Shown: piece after piece, positions 9,309 through 16,982 of the stretch | Position numbering within the stretch: the stretch's first letter is position 1 | How the letters are laid out: the number at the start of each line of letters is the position of its first letter | NCBI GenBank assembly: GCA_937892395.1 | Contig: CALAGJ010000013.1 | Coordinates: forward strand, 1 to 62,751 | Length of the DNA: 62,751 bases | Reading direction: 5' to 3' | DNA from: an uncultured Parafilimonas sp. | GTDB lineage: Bacteria > Bacteroidota > Bacteroidia > Chitinophagales > Chitinophagaceae | The notes under the pieces: generated by a model | What the model was told of the DNA's origin: nothing | Seen by the model: the letters and a program-made list of their open reading frames with translations, nothing else | The model's database searches: none | Translations under genes and position numbers: made by a program

Positions 9309-10301
9309 CTACTGTAGATTAGAAAGCCAATGCATTACATCTACACCATCTGCATAATCCTGTAGTTGCGGCTCCTGAGCCTTGCCAAAAGGAATAAAGT
9401 GCTTGCCGCAAATGCATTGAATATTTTCATTTTTATATAAGGCATCCGATAGTATATTAATATCTGAATAAAATGAATAATGTGCTTGACTAACCGGAGC
9501 AAAAATGCTATCCTTTTCAGTGAGAAGTATCGCTTCTGTACTCATAAAATATTGATTGTTTAGGATAATCAATGCGAGTTGATAGTCATAATTATTTTTA
9601 TATCTATGATTATAAGCCAAATAATTGTACTTTTTTAATGCCTTTATGAGTGGCTCGAAGTTGTAGGCTTGAGGTACAAAAAGTTGGGTTATATTTCTAC
9701 ATCCTAAACCAAAATACGAAAGCATATCATCAGCCAGTAAATTAAGCTCTGCTTCTGTTTCAGATCCGTCAAGCACAGCAACAGAGCTTCTGTTTTTTCT
9801 AATAATTGAAGGATATTTTCCAAAATAATATTCAAAATATCTGCTGCTATTATTACTTCCGGTGGCTATATAAGCATCACATCCACTTATTTGTTCTTTA
9901 AATGCGGTATGATTTCCCGGATAAAATTTTTGCAATTCCTGCACTAATGCCTTTATTAAAATGGCATCTTTTGAAGAAGTTTTTACAACTGCCGAATGCC
10001 CACTGAGAAATACGCACATCCAATCATAAAAACCCACCGCAGGAATATTGCCTGCCATTACAATACCAATATTTTTAATGGCTTTTGGCTCCTGTAGATT
10101 ATAGCTTTTACACCAACTTTTTAACTTATTTTCTTGCAGAAAATGTATAGCAATATTTTGTAGAGATTTCTTGCAAAATTCTTCTGTAAACCAAGGGTTT
10201 TCTATGCCTGCCTTGGTTATAATGGGTTCTAAAGCATTGTTTTCATGAAGAATCCAATTACCTAATTGAACCAAAGCTTGGATGCGGTGTTGCATATACA
10301 T
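9309..10301 (-). CDS. LuxC-type acyl-CoA reductase
   Basis: Aldehyde-dehydrogenase-fold protein of the acyl-CoA reductase (LuxC) family, 330 residues. Seen: 'NIGIVMAGNIPAVGFYDW' (the family's cofactor-side block), 'SGHSAVVKTSSKD', 'IATGSNNSSRYFEYYFG' and 'LGCRNITQLFVP', whose Cys is the expected acyl-thioester nucleophile. The usual LuxC protein is longer by about 100 residues, so this is the compact Bacteroidota form. It is divergent from the ferredoxin gene, with about 50 bp between starts, so a shared regulatory region is likely. It probably reduces an acyl-CoA to an aldehyde or handles a related acyl substrate; the physiological role is not known. Confidence 0.85.
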   Translation of the reverse strand: MYMQHRIQALVQLGNWILHENNALEPIITKAGIENPWFTEEFCKKSLQNIAIHFLQENKLKSWCKSYNLQEPKAIKNIGIVMAGNIPAVGFYDWMCVFLSGHSAVVKTSSKDAILIKALVQELQKFYPGNHTAFKEQISGCDAYIATGSNNSSRYFEYYFGKYPSIIRKNRSSVAVLDGSETEAELNLLADDMLSYFGLGCRNITQLFVPQAYNFEPLIKALKKYNYLAYNHRYKNNYDYQLALIILNNQYFMSTEAILLTEKDSIFAPVSQAHYSFYSDINILSDALYKNENIQCICGKHFIPFGKAQEPQLQDYADGVDVMHWLSNLQ

Positions 10302-10349
10302 TATGAATCCCTATTTTTACGGCGCAAACATATTTTAAATACAAGAATA

Positions 10350-10697
10350 ATGGCAATTAAAATCACAGATGAATGTATAAACTGCGGTGCTTGTGAGCCC
10401 GAATGTCCTAATAATGCAATCTATGAAGGTGGTGTAGAATGGGCTATGTCGGACGGCACTACAGTTAAAGGATCTTTTACATTGATGGATGGAACAGTAG
10501 TGGAAAGTGGTGCTAAACATGCACCTATAAGTAACGACACCTATTATATAACACCAAATAAATGTACAGAATGTCAAGGCTTTCATGAAGAACCACAATG
10601 TGCTGCGGTATGCCCGGTAGATTGCTGTGTGCCTGATGAAATGTACAGAGAAACAGTAGATGAATTAATGGGCAAGAAAGAAAAAATGCATCTTTAA
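10350..10697 (+). CDS. 2[4Fe-4S] ferredoxin (Alvin type)
   Basis: Small electron carrier of 115 residues. The ATG at 10350 puts the first cluster motif right after MAIKITDE; upstream in-frame codons (from 10266) would overlap the divergent reductase gene and are unlikely. The first motif is 'CINCGACEPECPNNAI', the second 'CTECQGFHEEPQC' followed by 'CPVDCC', with the 8-residue insertion between Cys residues and the C-terminal extension typical of Allochromatium-type ferredoxins. A long insert between the two halves (about residues 30-65) is also seen. A hairpin terminator follows. Confidence 0.92.
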   Translation: MAIKITDECINCGACEPECPNNAIYEGGVEWAMSDGTTVKGSFTLMDGTVVESGAKHAPISNDTYYITPNKCTECQGFHEEPQCAAVCPVDCCVPDEMYRETVDELMGKKEKMHL

Positions 10698-10718
10698 TAA
10701 TCCGATAGAAAAAAATAT

Positions 10719-10745
10719 AAGCCCCATAGTTTATGGGGCTTTATT
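10719..10745. terminator. Bidirectional terminator between ferredoxin and lolA
   Basis: Ten-bp perfect stem (10719-10728 with 10732-10741), loop GTT, a short T run on the + side and an A run upstream that gives T on the minus strand. It sits between convergent genes. Confidence 0.75.
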
Positions 10746-10777
10746 CATTTATTTAGATGGCTATTTACGTTGTCTGT

Positions 10778-11407
10778 TTATTGCAGCACCTCTCTTACAC
10801 CCGGATGTTTTTTTAAATCAAATTCAAAAACTGAATCTGCAATTTCCACATTTGTATTTACTCCTGAAATAATTACTTCCGTTGCGTTTCCAGCTTTATC
10901 TGTAAGCACTGCTTTTGAAATGATGTTTTTCTTTTTGTCGATGGTGATTGTAGCAAATTTTATACTTTTTCTTTTGTCATTTGGAGTGAGTTGTAGGATA
11001 TATTGAGTGGCAGTATTGCTGGTAACAGCACCACTAAAATCTTTTAAAAATTGCCCGGATATTATATTTTTTGGAGAAAATGGCTCTTCAATGGCATCTG
11101 TAATTTTATTAGACAATACTTCGGGTCCGCCGTCAAAATGATATACTTTAGTGCCATTGCAAAATACCTCATAGCTCCCTGCCCTTACATAATATTTATT
11201 TCCTTTTATGGCAACATTCCCTTTTTGAATACCAGTAGTTTTACCGTTCTTATCTTTTTGATTGAGTGTAAAAGCAGCTTGAATTCCCTTAGCTGCGCTA
11301 AATTTTTTTTGCAAATCATTCAAGATACGTGTGGCAGTGGTGTCTGTGGCTGCATAAGATAAATTGCTAACTACAATGAAAACTATTGATGCAAATATCA
11401 ATTTCAT
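10778..11407 (-). CDS. lolA: Outer-membrane lipoprotein carrier LolA
   Basis: Periplasmic chaperone that ferries lipoproteins to the outer membrane, 209 residues. The ATG at 11407 (MKLIFASIVF) starts a classical signal peptide ending at 'SYAATDT'. The longer reading from 11428 is excluded because it overlaps the promoter at 11426-11433. The beta-sheet half-barrel pattern is seen in 'GIQAAFTLNQKDKNG', 'GNVAIKGNKYYVRAG', 'FCNGTKVYHFD' and 'IQLTPNDKRKSIKFATITID', as in the family. The gene is monocistronic and converges with the ferredoxin gene. Confidence 0.85.
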   Translation of the reverse strand: MKLIFASIVFIVVSNLSYAATDTTATRILNDLQKKFSAAKGIQAAFTLNQKDKNGKTTGIQKGNVAIKGNKYYVRAGSYEVFCNGTKVYHFDGGPEVLSNKITDAIEEPFSPKNIISGQFLKDFSGAVTSNTATQYILQLTPNDKRKSIKFATITIDKKKNIISKAVLTDKAGNATEVIISGVNTNVEIADSVFEFDLKKHPGVREVLQ

Positions 11408-11425
11408 TTTGTGATACATAAGGTT

Positions 11426-11433
11426 CAAAATTA
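11426..11433 (-). promoter_or_regulatory. -7 promoter element of lolA
   Basis: Minus-strand TAATTTTG, an exact TAnnTTTG match, 18 bases before the ATG at 11407. Its position decides the start codon. Confidence 0.6.
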
Positions 11434-11564
11434 TATTTAAACAACAATATTCAAGAATCCTGCCTTTTCTTTAAAAATCGATTTGTATAAATATTCAGTA
11501 GTAAATCTTAACAAATCTGATGATATTAAGCTAAGAAGTCATATCTTTTTAAGCATAAAACCAT

Positions 11565-11572
11565 TATTTTTG
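11565..11572 (+). promoter_or_regulatory. -7 promoter element of bamD
   Basis: TATTTTTG followed by CGACC, eight bases before the bamD ATG. Transcription would begin at or next to the start codon, so the mRNA is probably leaderless. Confidence 0.65.
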
Positions 11573-11580
11573 CGACCTTT

Positions 11581-12414
11581 ATGCAAAAATTTCTTTATTA
11601 CTTTTTAATTCTAATCACTTTAGTTGCTGGTAGTTGCGCTAGTAAATATGGTAAAGTGCTAAAGAGTAAAGATAATGAGTACAAACTCAAGATGGCTGAG
11701 AAATACTATGTGGCCAAAGAATACTTAAAAGCTCAGCAAATTTATGCTGAAATAATGCCCCTCTTTAAAGGAGATAATCGCTTTGAAGACATTTATTACA
11801 AATATGCTTACACAGCTTTTTACTTAAAAGACTTTATTAATTCTGAAAATCTTTTCAAATCCTTTACAGAAAATTTTCCAAATAGTACAAGAGCCGAAGA
11901 ATGTGAATACATGCGCTGTATGTCTTTTTACCGCCAATCTGCCAAAGTAGACTTAGATCAAACAACTACTATCAAAGCAATTGCATTAATGCAGGCATTC
12001 ATAAATACTCATCCTGAAAGTAGCAGGGTAAAAGATGCCACACAAATCATAGACGATAGCAGGGCTAAATTAGAATTGAAAGAATATAAGAGTGCACAGC
12101 TTTACTATGACATTGGATATTTTAAGGCCGCCGCAACAGCTTTTGCTGTGTTATGCGACAATTATCCCGATTCTGAAAGTGGAGATATATATAAATTTGA
12201 AGAAATAAAATCTTACTTCAGACTTGCAGCACAAAGTGTTACCGACAAACAAATGAATCGCTACGAAACAGTAATAACAGAATGTACCGATTTTGAATTG
12301 CGTTTTGCAGATAGTAAATATTTAACTGACGTAAAAGAGTTTAGAGTTATTTCCGAAAACAATATTAAAAAATTAGAAAATGAGCAAGCTTCGCAGACAA
12401 CTGGCAGCAAATAG
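11581..12414 (+). CDS. bamD: Outer-membrane assembly lipoprotein BamD
   Basis: Component of the BAM machine that inserts beta-barrel proteins, 277 residues. A signal peptide ends in the lipobox 'LVAGSCAS' (Cys about residue 19). TPR-like helix pairs follow: 'AEKYYVAKEYLKAQQIYAE', 'YKYAYTAFYLKDFINSENLF', 'CMSFYRQSAKVDLDQTTTIKA' (the family's hallmark after TPR 2) and 'YYDIGYFKAAATAFAVLC'. The last 35 bases overlap the start of rpoZ in another frame, which links outer-membrane assembly to the RNA polymerase omega subunit in one transcript. Confidence 0.93.
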   Translation: MQKFLYYFLILITLVAGSCASKYGKVLKSKDNEYKLKMAEKYYVAKEYLKAQQIYAEIMPLFKGDNRFEDIYYKYAYTAFYLKDFINSENLFKSFTENFPNSTRAEECEYMRCMSFYRQSAKVDLDQTTTIKAIALMQAFINTHPESSRVKDATQIIDDSRAKLELKEYKSAQLYYDIGYFKAAATAFAVLCDNYPDSESGDIYKFEEIKSYFRLAAQSVTDKQMNRYETVITECTDFELRFADSKYLTDVKEFRVISENNIKKLENEQASQTTGSK

Positions 12415-12721
12415 TACGAATGTAATAGAAACAAAAAGTCTGATACAGATTAAGAAACAAACAGGAAACTTGTATCAGTCCATTGCAATCATTGCCAAAA
12501 GAGCAAGCCAAATCAATATTGCCATCAAGGATGAATTGCACAATAAGTTGGATGAATTTGCTACACATACGGATAGCTTAGAAGAAGTAATAGAGAATAA
12601 AGAGCAAATAGAAATATCTAAGGCGTATGAAAAAATGCCAAATGCTTCAATCCTTGCTACTCAAGAGTTCTTAGAGCATAAAGTATATTTTAGAAAGAAT
12701 GAAGAAGATTTATTTCGATAA
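12380..12721 (+). CDS. rpoZ: RNA polymerase omega subunit (Bacteroidota form)
   Basis: Omega/Rpb6-like subunit that helps RNA polymerase assembly, 113 residues. The core 'GNLYQSIAIIAKRASQINIAIKDEL' corresponds to the conserved helix that clamps beta-prime. The acidic linker 'LEEVIENKEQIEISKAYE' and the C-terminal 'PNASILATQEFLEH' are typical of Bacteroidota members, which are longer than the E. coli protein. It starts inside bamD (35-nt overlap) and is followed 23 bp after its stop by a strong terminator, so bamD-rpoZ is a two-gene operon. Confidence 0.9.
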   Translation: MSKLRRQLAANSTNVIETKSLIQIKKQTGNLYQSIAIIAKRASQINIAIKDELHNKLDEFATHTDSLEEVIENKEQIEISKAYEKMPNASILATQEFLEHKVYFRKNEEDLFR

Positions 12722-12744
12722 TAAAAAACAAAAAATTTATAGAG

Positions 12745-12772
12745 AAGGTACAGATGTCTGTACCTTTTTTTA
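12745..12772 (+). terminator. Rho-independent terminator of bamD-rpoZ
   Basis: AAGGTACAGA pairs with TCTGTACCTT (12745-12754, 12757-12766) with a TG loop, then six or more T. The 78-codon open frame crossing it is therefore not counted as a gene. Confidence 0.85.
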
Positions 12773-12924
12773 TGCACTAGCAGCAAGTTCCAGTTTTTTT
12801 TTGAAAGCGTATAATATTATTTCTGAGCCTACGTTTTTTATACTCAAATCTATTATAGAAGCAGGACTACTTTTTCATTTTGTTTGTATAAGCAATATAC
12901 TTTGGATATTTAAAATTTTATCTT

Positions 12925-13449
12925 TTGAAAAATAAGTCTTTGTTCATCCTTCTGCTGTCTTCATTCTATATCATTAGCACATCATTCATAGGTAAACAAT
13001 ATTATGAAACTGGCTATTCAATAGTTATAGATAAAAGTGATTATGAGCTTTTAGTATATGACAACAATGGCTGGCTTTGTACATACCCGGTTGTATTTGG
13101 CAATAATGATCAGGGCGATAAAATGATGCAGGGAGACCGGCGCACACCGGAGGGAAGTTTTAAAATTATACATAAGAAATACCATAACTACTGGGATAGG
13201 TTTATGCTATTAGACTACCCAAATAAAGAGAGCTATGAGAAATTTGAACAAAGAAAAACCCGTGGTTTGATTCCTGATGATTCCAAAATTGGAGGTGGCA
13301 TTGGCATACATGGCACGCTTCCAAAACAAGATTATATGGTGGATAAATATTATAATTGGACATTGGGCTGCATTAGCCTCAAGCGTGAAGATATTGAGGA
13401 ATTATACAATATGATACCCGAGGGAACGCCTGTATTTATCAGAAAATAG
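12925..13449 (+). CDS. L,D-transpeptidase (YkuD family)
   Basis: Cell-wall cross-linking or lipoprotein-anchoring enzyme, 174 residues from a TTG at 12925; no ATG is available upstream of the hydrophobic N-terminal segment 'LFILLLSSFYIISTSFIG', which is a signal peptide or anchor. The YkuD catalytic region is 'GGGIGIHGT' (His) and 'WTLGCISLKREDIEE' with the nucleophilic Cys in the family's S/T-x-GC-I-S/R pattern. 'YELLVYDNNG' and 'DRRTPEGSFKI' are the earlier strands. There is no peptidoglycan-binding domain. It probably acts in the periplasm; the preferred acceptor is unknown. Confidence 0.9.
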   Translation: MKNKSLFILLLSSFYIISTSFIGKQYYETGYSIVIDKSDYELLVYDNNGWLCTYPVVFGNNDQGDKMMQGDRRTPEGSFKIIHKKYHNYWDRFMLLDYPNKESYEKFEQRKTRGLIPDDSKIGGGIGIHGTLPKQDYMVDKYYNWTLGCISLKREDIEELYNMIPEGTPVFIRK

Positions 13450-13545
13450 GGTATAATTTTTTTGAGCCATATTCATTTCACGAAGTGTAATTATTTTTTA
13501 TTTTAGTTTGATGGCTGAATAGCATCAATGCTTTTCTTTACAATC

Positions 13546-14133
13546 ATGAAATTAAAAATCATTATTTTCTTGGGAACCATCTTTATCACCTTAAGTTTTA
13601 TAAAAGTCAATGGCCAAAATTTTGATATTAATGTGTTGGAAAGTATTAATCCTGTAATGCCTGATGCATTTGTAATGAAGTCTTTGACCAATACTGCCTA
13701 TCCGATAAGTGCAGGCATGACCGCTGGGATTTTTATCAATGGATTAATCAGAAAGAATAAAGAAGAGCAGTATAAAGCAGTAGAATTGGGCAGCAGTATC
13801 TTTATTGCAGCTTTGTCTGCACAATCACTTAAATGGATTTTTGATCGGCCACGTCCTTATCAAACCTATAGCACCATCAGTCCCTATAAAGTAGAAGATG
13901 GTGCTTCTATGCCATCGGGTCATACTACCATTGCATTTGCAACAGCTACAAGCTTGAGTTTACAATACAAAAAATGGTATGTAGTAGTGCCGGCTTACAC
14001 CTGGGCTGCAACTGTGGGATATAGCAGATTGTATTTGGGTGCTCACTATCCTTCTGATGCATTAGCAGGTGCTGTTGTAGGCACAGCAAGTGCATTTGCA
14101 GGAAGGTGGATTTCAAAAAAAATATTCCGATAG
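13546..14133 (+). CDS. PAP2-family phosphatase
   Basis: Phosphatidic acid / undecaprenyl pyrophosphate phosphatase-like enzyme, about 195 residues from the ATG at 13546 (a second ATG six codons upstream, 13528, is possible). A signal peptide ends near 'IKVNGQNFD'. The three acid-phosphatase motifs are intact: 'KWIFDRPRP', 'PSGHTTIAF' and 'SRLYLGAHYPSD'. The catalytic His residues and the Arg of motif 3 are present. It has only weak internal hydrophobic stretches, so it may be a periplasmic rather than a six-helix form. The stop converges with the DUF2911 gene. Confidence 0.9.
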   Translation: MKLKIIIFLGTIFITLSFIKVNGQNFDINVLESINPVMPDAFVMKSLTNTAYPISAGMTAGIFINGLIRKNKEEQYKAVELGSSIFIAALSAQSLKWIFDRPRPYQTYSTISPYKVEDGASMPSGHTTIAFATATSLSLQYKKWYVVVPAYTWAATVGYSRLYLGAHYPSDALAGAVVGTASAFAGRWISKKIFR

Positions 14134-14143
14134 CAGACAATAA

Positions 14144-14677
14144 TTATTGGATAGTAAAAGCAATTTTCCAGGTACCCCAATTGACTGTTGTAAGACCTGT
14201 ACTGTCAATATTAAACATAAGCTTCTCAGTTGATGTGCTATCTTTTAAAACTGGCACATCAATTTTTAAAACATCTTTTGATTTATTTTTTTCGTAGTCA
14301 AAAGCACCCCAAGTATCCCACTCCTTATTAAAGATTAGCGTAGCCATACTATCTTTTTGCCACACAAAAAATGCATATTTACCAGCGGTTAATGCTGATC
14401 CATTAATCAGCACATTCTTATTGATATCAAATGTAGTGGCCTCATTTGCCCCTGCTCTCCATATTTTATTGTTCATAGGCTCTATGCTTAATCCAACCAC
14501 TCTTGATTTTAAAGATGGCTGGCCATAGTCAATTTTAACACTTGCCCCGGATGCAAGGGTAACTTCAGAAGATGCAGGCGGGCTGGGTCTTTTTGATTTA
14601 TCTTCTGCTTTGTTTTCATTGCATGAAATGCATACAAAAAAAACGGCCACATAGCATAAGGTTAAAATATTTTTCAT
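14144..14677 (-). CDS. DUF2911 lipoprotein
   Basis: Bacteroidota lipoprotein of unknown function, 177 residues. Signal peptide with lipobox 'VFFVCISCNE' (Cys about 19), then the DUF2911 core: 'VKIDYGQPSLKSRVVG', 'IWRAGANEATTFD', 'LTAGKYAFFVW', 'TLIFNKEWDTWGAFDY' and a C-terminal 'VNWGTWKIAFTI'. The family is a compact beta-rich domain often found next to hydrolases. Its ATG overlaps the trehalase stop (TAATG on the minus strand), so it is translated with trehalase; a sugar-related envelope role is only inference. Confidence 0.85.
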   Translation of the reverse strand: MKNILTLCYVAVFFVCISCNENKAEDKSKRPSPPASSEVTLASGASVKIDYGQPSLKSRVVGLSIEPMNNKIWRAGANEATTFDINKNVLINGSALTAGKYAFFVWQKDSMATLIFNKEWDTWGAFDYEKNKSKDVLKIDVPVLKDSTSTEKLMFNIDSTGLTTVNWGTWKIAFTIQ

Positions 14678-16173
14678 TACTTTTTATTTTTTAATAGATG
14701 TTCTATTTGTAAAAATACGCCATTTGTCCAACCAAAACCATCCTGTGTTGGATACTCACCTCCACCACCCTCCAAGTCAAGATTTTCTACATTGTATTTC
14801 TCCATCATTTTACCGGTACGGTTAAAAACATTTTTATTGAGTTTATACCACCTTTTGGCAATTTCAATAGCAATTGAATACATACCATAATTCATCAAAC
14901 CTTTAATAGCAATCCATTGAAGTGGAGCCCATCCATTTGGCGCATCCCACTGCTGACCGGTGTGCTGCAATGTGGTAACTAAGCCACCTGCCTTTAAAAA
15001 ATGTTTGTGTAAAACAGATGCTACCGATTCTGCCTGATAGGTTTTTGCCAGCTGTACAAATAAAGGAAAACAGCCTGCAAGAGTTTGGTTGGTTTTTTGG
15101 CATTGCGCTTTAAAATCGTAGTCATAAAAAAAACCTGATTGCTCATGCCAACAATACCGTTGAATTGCATTTTTGCGATGAATAGATTTTAAGTGATACT
15201 GCTGGGCGGAGTCGGTATTTCCTAATTGCTGGTGCCACTTTGATAGCAAGGTTTCTACATAATATAGCAAACAATTTAAGTCAACAGGAATAATGTCTGT
15301 AGTTTGAATGGAGTTAAATGAATGATTGTCTGCAAACCAACGACTACTAAAATCCCAACCACTTTCTGCGGCCGCCCTTATATGCTTAAAAATTTCTTTT
15401 TTATTGATGACCTCTGATGCCAAATCAATATCCTCTTTGAATGATTCAGGTCTTGGACTGTTGTTGTCATCAAAATACCTATTTAGGATCATACCACATG
15501 GCATCATGACCACATGTGCATTACAATGGTTTACTTGGCTTAATACTCCTGCCCCATTCATCCACCAACAATATTCTTGCTCAACAGTATCTAAATATTT
15601 TTTTGGATGAATATTTTGATTTGCTTGGCAAACTAACTCAACCATGAATGCAAAGAATGGAGGCTGACTTCTCCCATAATAATATTTTCTGTTACCATTT
15701 GGTATATAGCCAATTGACTGTATAAGAAATGCAAAATTATTTACCATGTTTTCTATCAAATCAATCTGTCCACTTTGTGATAAACCTAACATGGTAAAGT
15801 AGCTATCCCAATAGTAAATTTCCCTAAATCTTCCACCAGGCACTATGTATTTATTGGGCAATGCTATGAGTGAAGAAATGCTTTGTTCTTTTATATCTTC
15901 TCTGGTGAGCTTTGGCCATAAGTTATGGATATGCTCACTTACACTTGTTTTTCCGGAGGAAGAAATATTTGTGTCATCGGATAGCACAAAATGAGCATTG
16001 ACAAAATCCTTTAGGTTGAAGTCTTGGTTGCTTTTTTCAGCAATAAATCTTTCAACTATTTGCTGCAAATTTTCTCTTGGTATGGCATCAACAATTGCTT
16101 TACCGTCAGCAAATATTTGTTGTAATTGTATTTGCTCAAAAAGCTCCCCAGATTCAAATATTTCCATATTCAA
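14677..16173 (-). CDS. Trehalase (GH37), cytoplasmic type
   Basis: Hydrolyses trehalose to two glucose, 498 residues. Both family signatures are present: 'PGGRFREIYYWDSYF' (about residues 117-131) and 'QWDAPNGWAP' (about 404-413), plus 'EYPTQDGFGWTNGV' near the end carrying the catalytic base region, and 'ESGWDFSSRWFAD' with the catalytic acid region. There is no signal peptide, so it resembles TreF rather than periplasmic TreA. The second ATG (codon 3) is an alternative start. It lies between mlaE and the DUF2911 lipoprotein, likely in one operon. Confidence 0.93.
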   Translation of the reverse strand: MNMEIFESGELFEQIQLQQIFADGKAIVDAIPRENLQQIVERFIAEKSNQDFNLKDFVNAHFVLSDDTNISSSGKTSVSEHIHNLWPKLTREDIKEQSISSLIALPNKYIVPGGRFREIYYWDSYFTMLGLSQSGQIDLIENMVNNFAFLIQSIGYIPNGNRKYYYGRSQPPFFAFMVELVCQANQNIHPKKYLDTVEQEYCWWMNGAGVLSQVNHCNAHVVMMPCGMILNRYFDDNNSPRPESFKEDIDLASEVINKKEIFKHIRAAAESGWDFSSRWFADNHSFNSIQTTDIIPVDLNCLLYYVETLLSKWHQQLGNTDSAQQYHLKSIHRKNAIQRYCWHEQSGFFYDYDFKAQCQKTNQTLAGCFPLFVQLAKTYQAESVASVLHKHFLKAGGLVTTLQHTGQQWDAPNGWAPLQWIAIKGLMNYGMYSIAIEIAKRWYKLNKNVFNRTGKMMEKYNVENLDLEGGGGEYPTQDGFGWTNGVFLQIEHLLKNKK

Positions 16174-16195
16174 AAATATAGAAAAACTGTTATCA

Positions 16196-16942
16196 TTAAT
16201 TATTCAGGAATATGGCTGCAAGAGCATAGTCTGCAAACAAGATCATGATGCAACTTACTACAACAGCAGTTGTACTTGCTCTTCCAATTTCTAAGGCACC
16301 TCCTTTTACATGATATCCATAATATGCAGGCACAGAGCTGATGATAAATGCAAATGTGTATGCCTTATACATGGCAAATGTGATATTGTATAAATTAAGG
16401 TCCTGGCGAAGTCCATTGTCAAAAATTTCTGAAGATAATATTCCGGATGCATTTCCTGCCATACGACCACCCCAAATAGCCAACACCGCTGATATTACAA
16501 TAAGACAAGGTATAACCAATAATGCTCCTAAAATTTTAGGTAGAATGAGATAATTTCTTGTGTTTATACCCATTATTTCTAAAGCATCTATTTGCTCACT
16601 GATGCGCATATTGCCCAATTCACTGGCAATTTTACTTCCTACAACTCCTGCCAATACAATACTTACCACAGTAGGTGATAGTTCGAGTATAACACTATCT
16701 CTTACAATTTGTGCTATGGTAGCCTGAGGTACCAATGGACTTACTAACTGGTAGGCAGTTTGCACAGTGGTAACTGCTCCAAGAAATAGTGATATGATAA
16801 TTACAATAGGCATAGAACCAACACCAATTTCGGCACACTGATGCATAAATTCACGCCAATACATTTTCAAATTTTCAGGTTTTGAAAACATTCCTTTCAG
16901 CATGAGCAGGTATCTACCAATATGATTCAACAATCTGGACAT
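16196..16942 (-). CDS. mlaE: MlaE-type ABC transporter permease
   Basis: Inner-membrane permease of phospholipid-transporting Mla systems, 248 residues, about five to six membrane helices. The MlaE core is clear: 'PIVIIISLFLGAVTTVQTAYQL', 'ELSPTVVSIVLAGVVGSKIASELGNMRISEQIDALEIMG' region and 'GALEIGRASTTAVVVSCI'. Normally the ATPase (mlaF) and the MCE-domain protein (mlaD) follow at once; here the next gene downstream is trehalase and the one upstream is a histidine kinase, so the partners must lie elsewhere. The stop is 23 bp before the trehalase start, which suggests shared transcription. Confidence 0.9.
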   Translation of the reverse strand: MSRLLNHIGRYLLMLKGMFSKPENLKMYWREFMHQCAEIGVGSMPIVIIISLFLGAVTTVQTAYQLVSPLVPQATIAQIVRDSVILELSPTVVSIVLAGVVGSKIASELGNMRISEQIDALEIMGINTRNYLILPKILGALLVIPCLIVISAVLAIWGGRMAGNASGILSSEIFDNGLRQDLNLYNITFAMYKAYTFAFIISSVPAYYGYHVKGGALEIGRASTTAVVVSCIMILFADYALAAIFLNN

Positions 16943-16982
16943 GATGCAATATTAGGCATGTATACTGAGTAATGGCCTACGC

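Noticed and set aside
12699..12935. 78-codon open frame between rpoZ and the L,D-transpeptidase
   Set aside because: It runs across a strong terminator (12745-12772), overlaps the ends of both neighbours and shows no domain; treated as chance.
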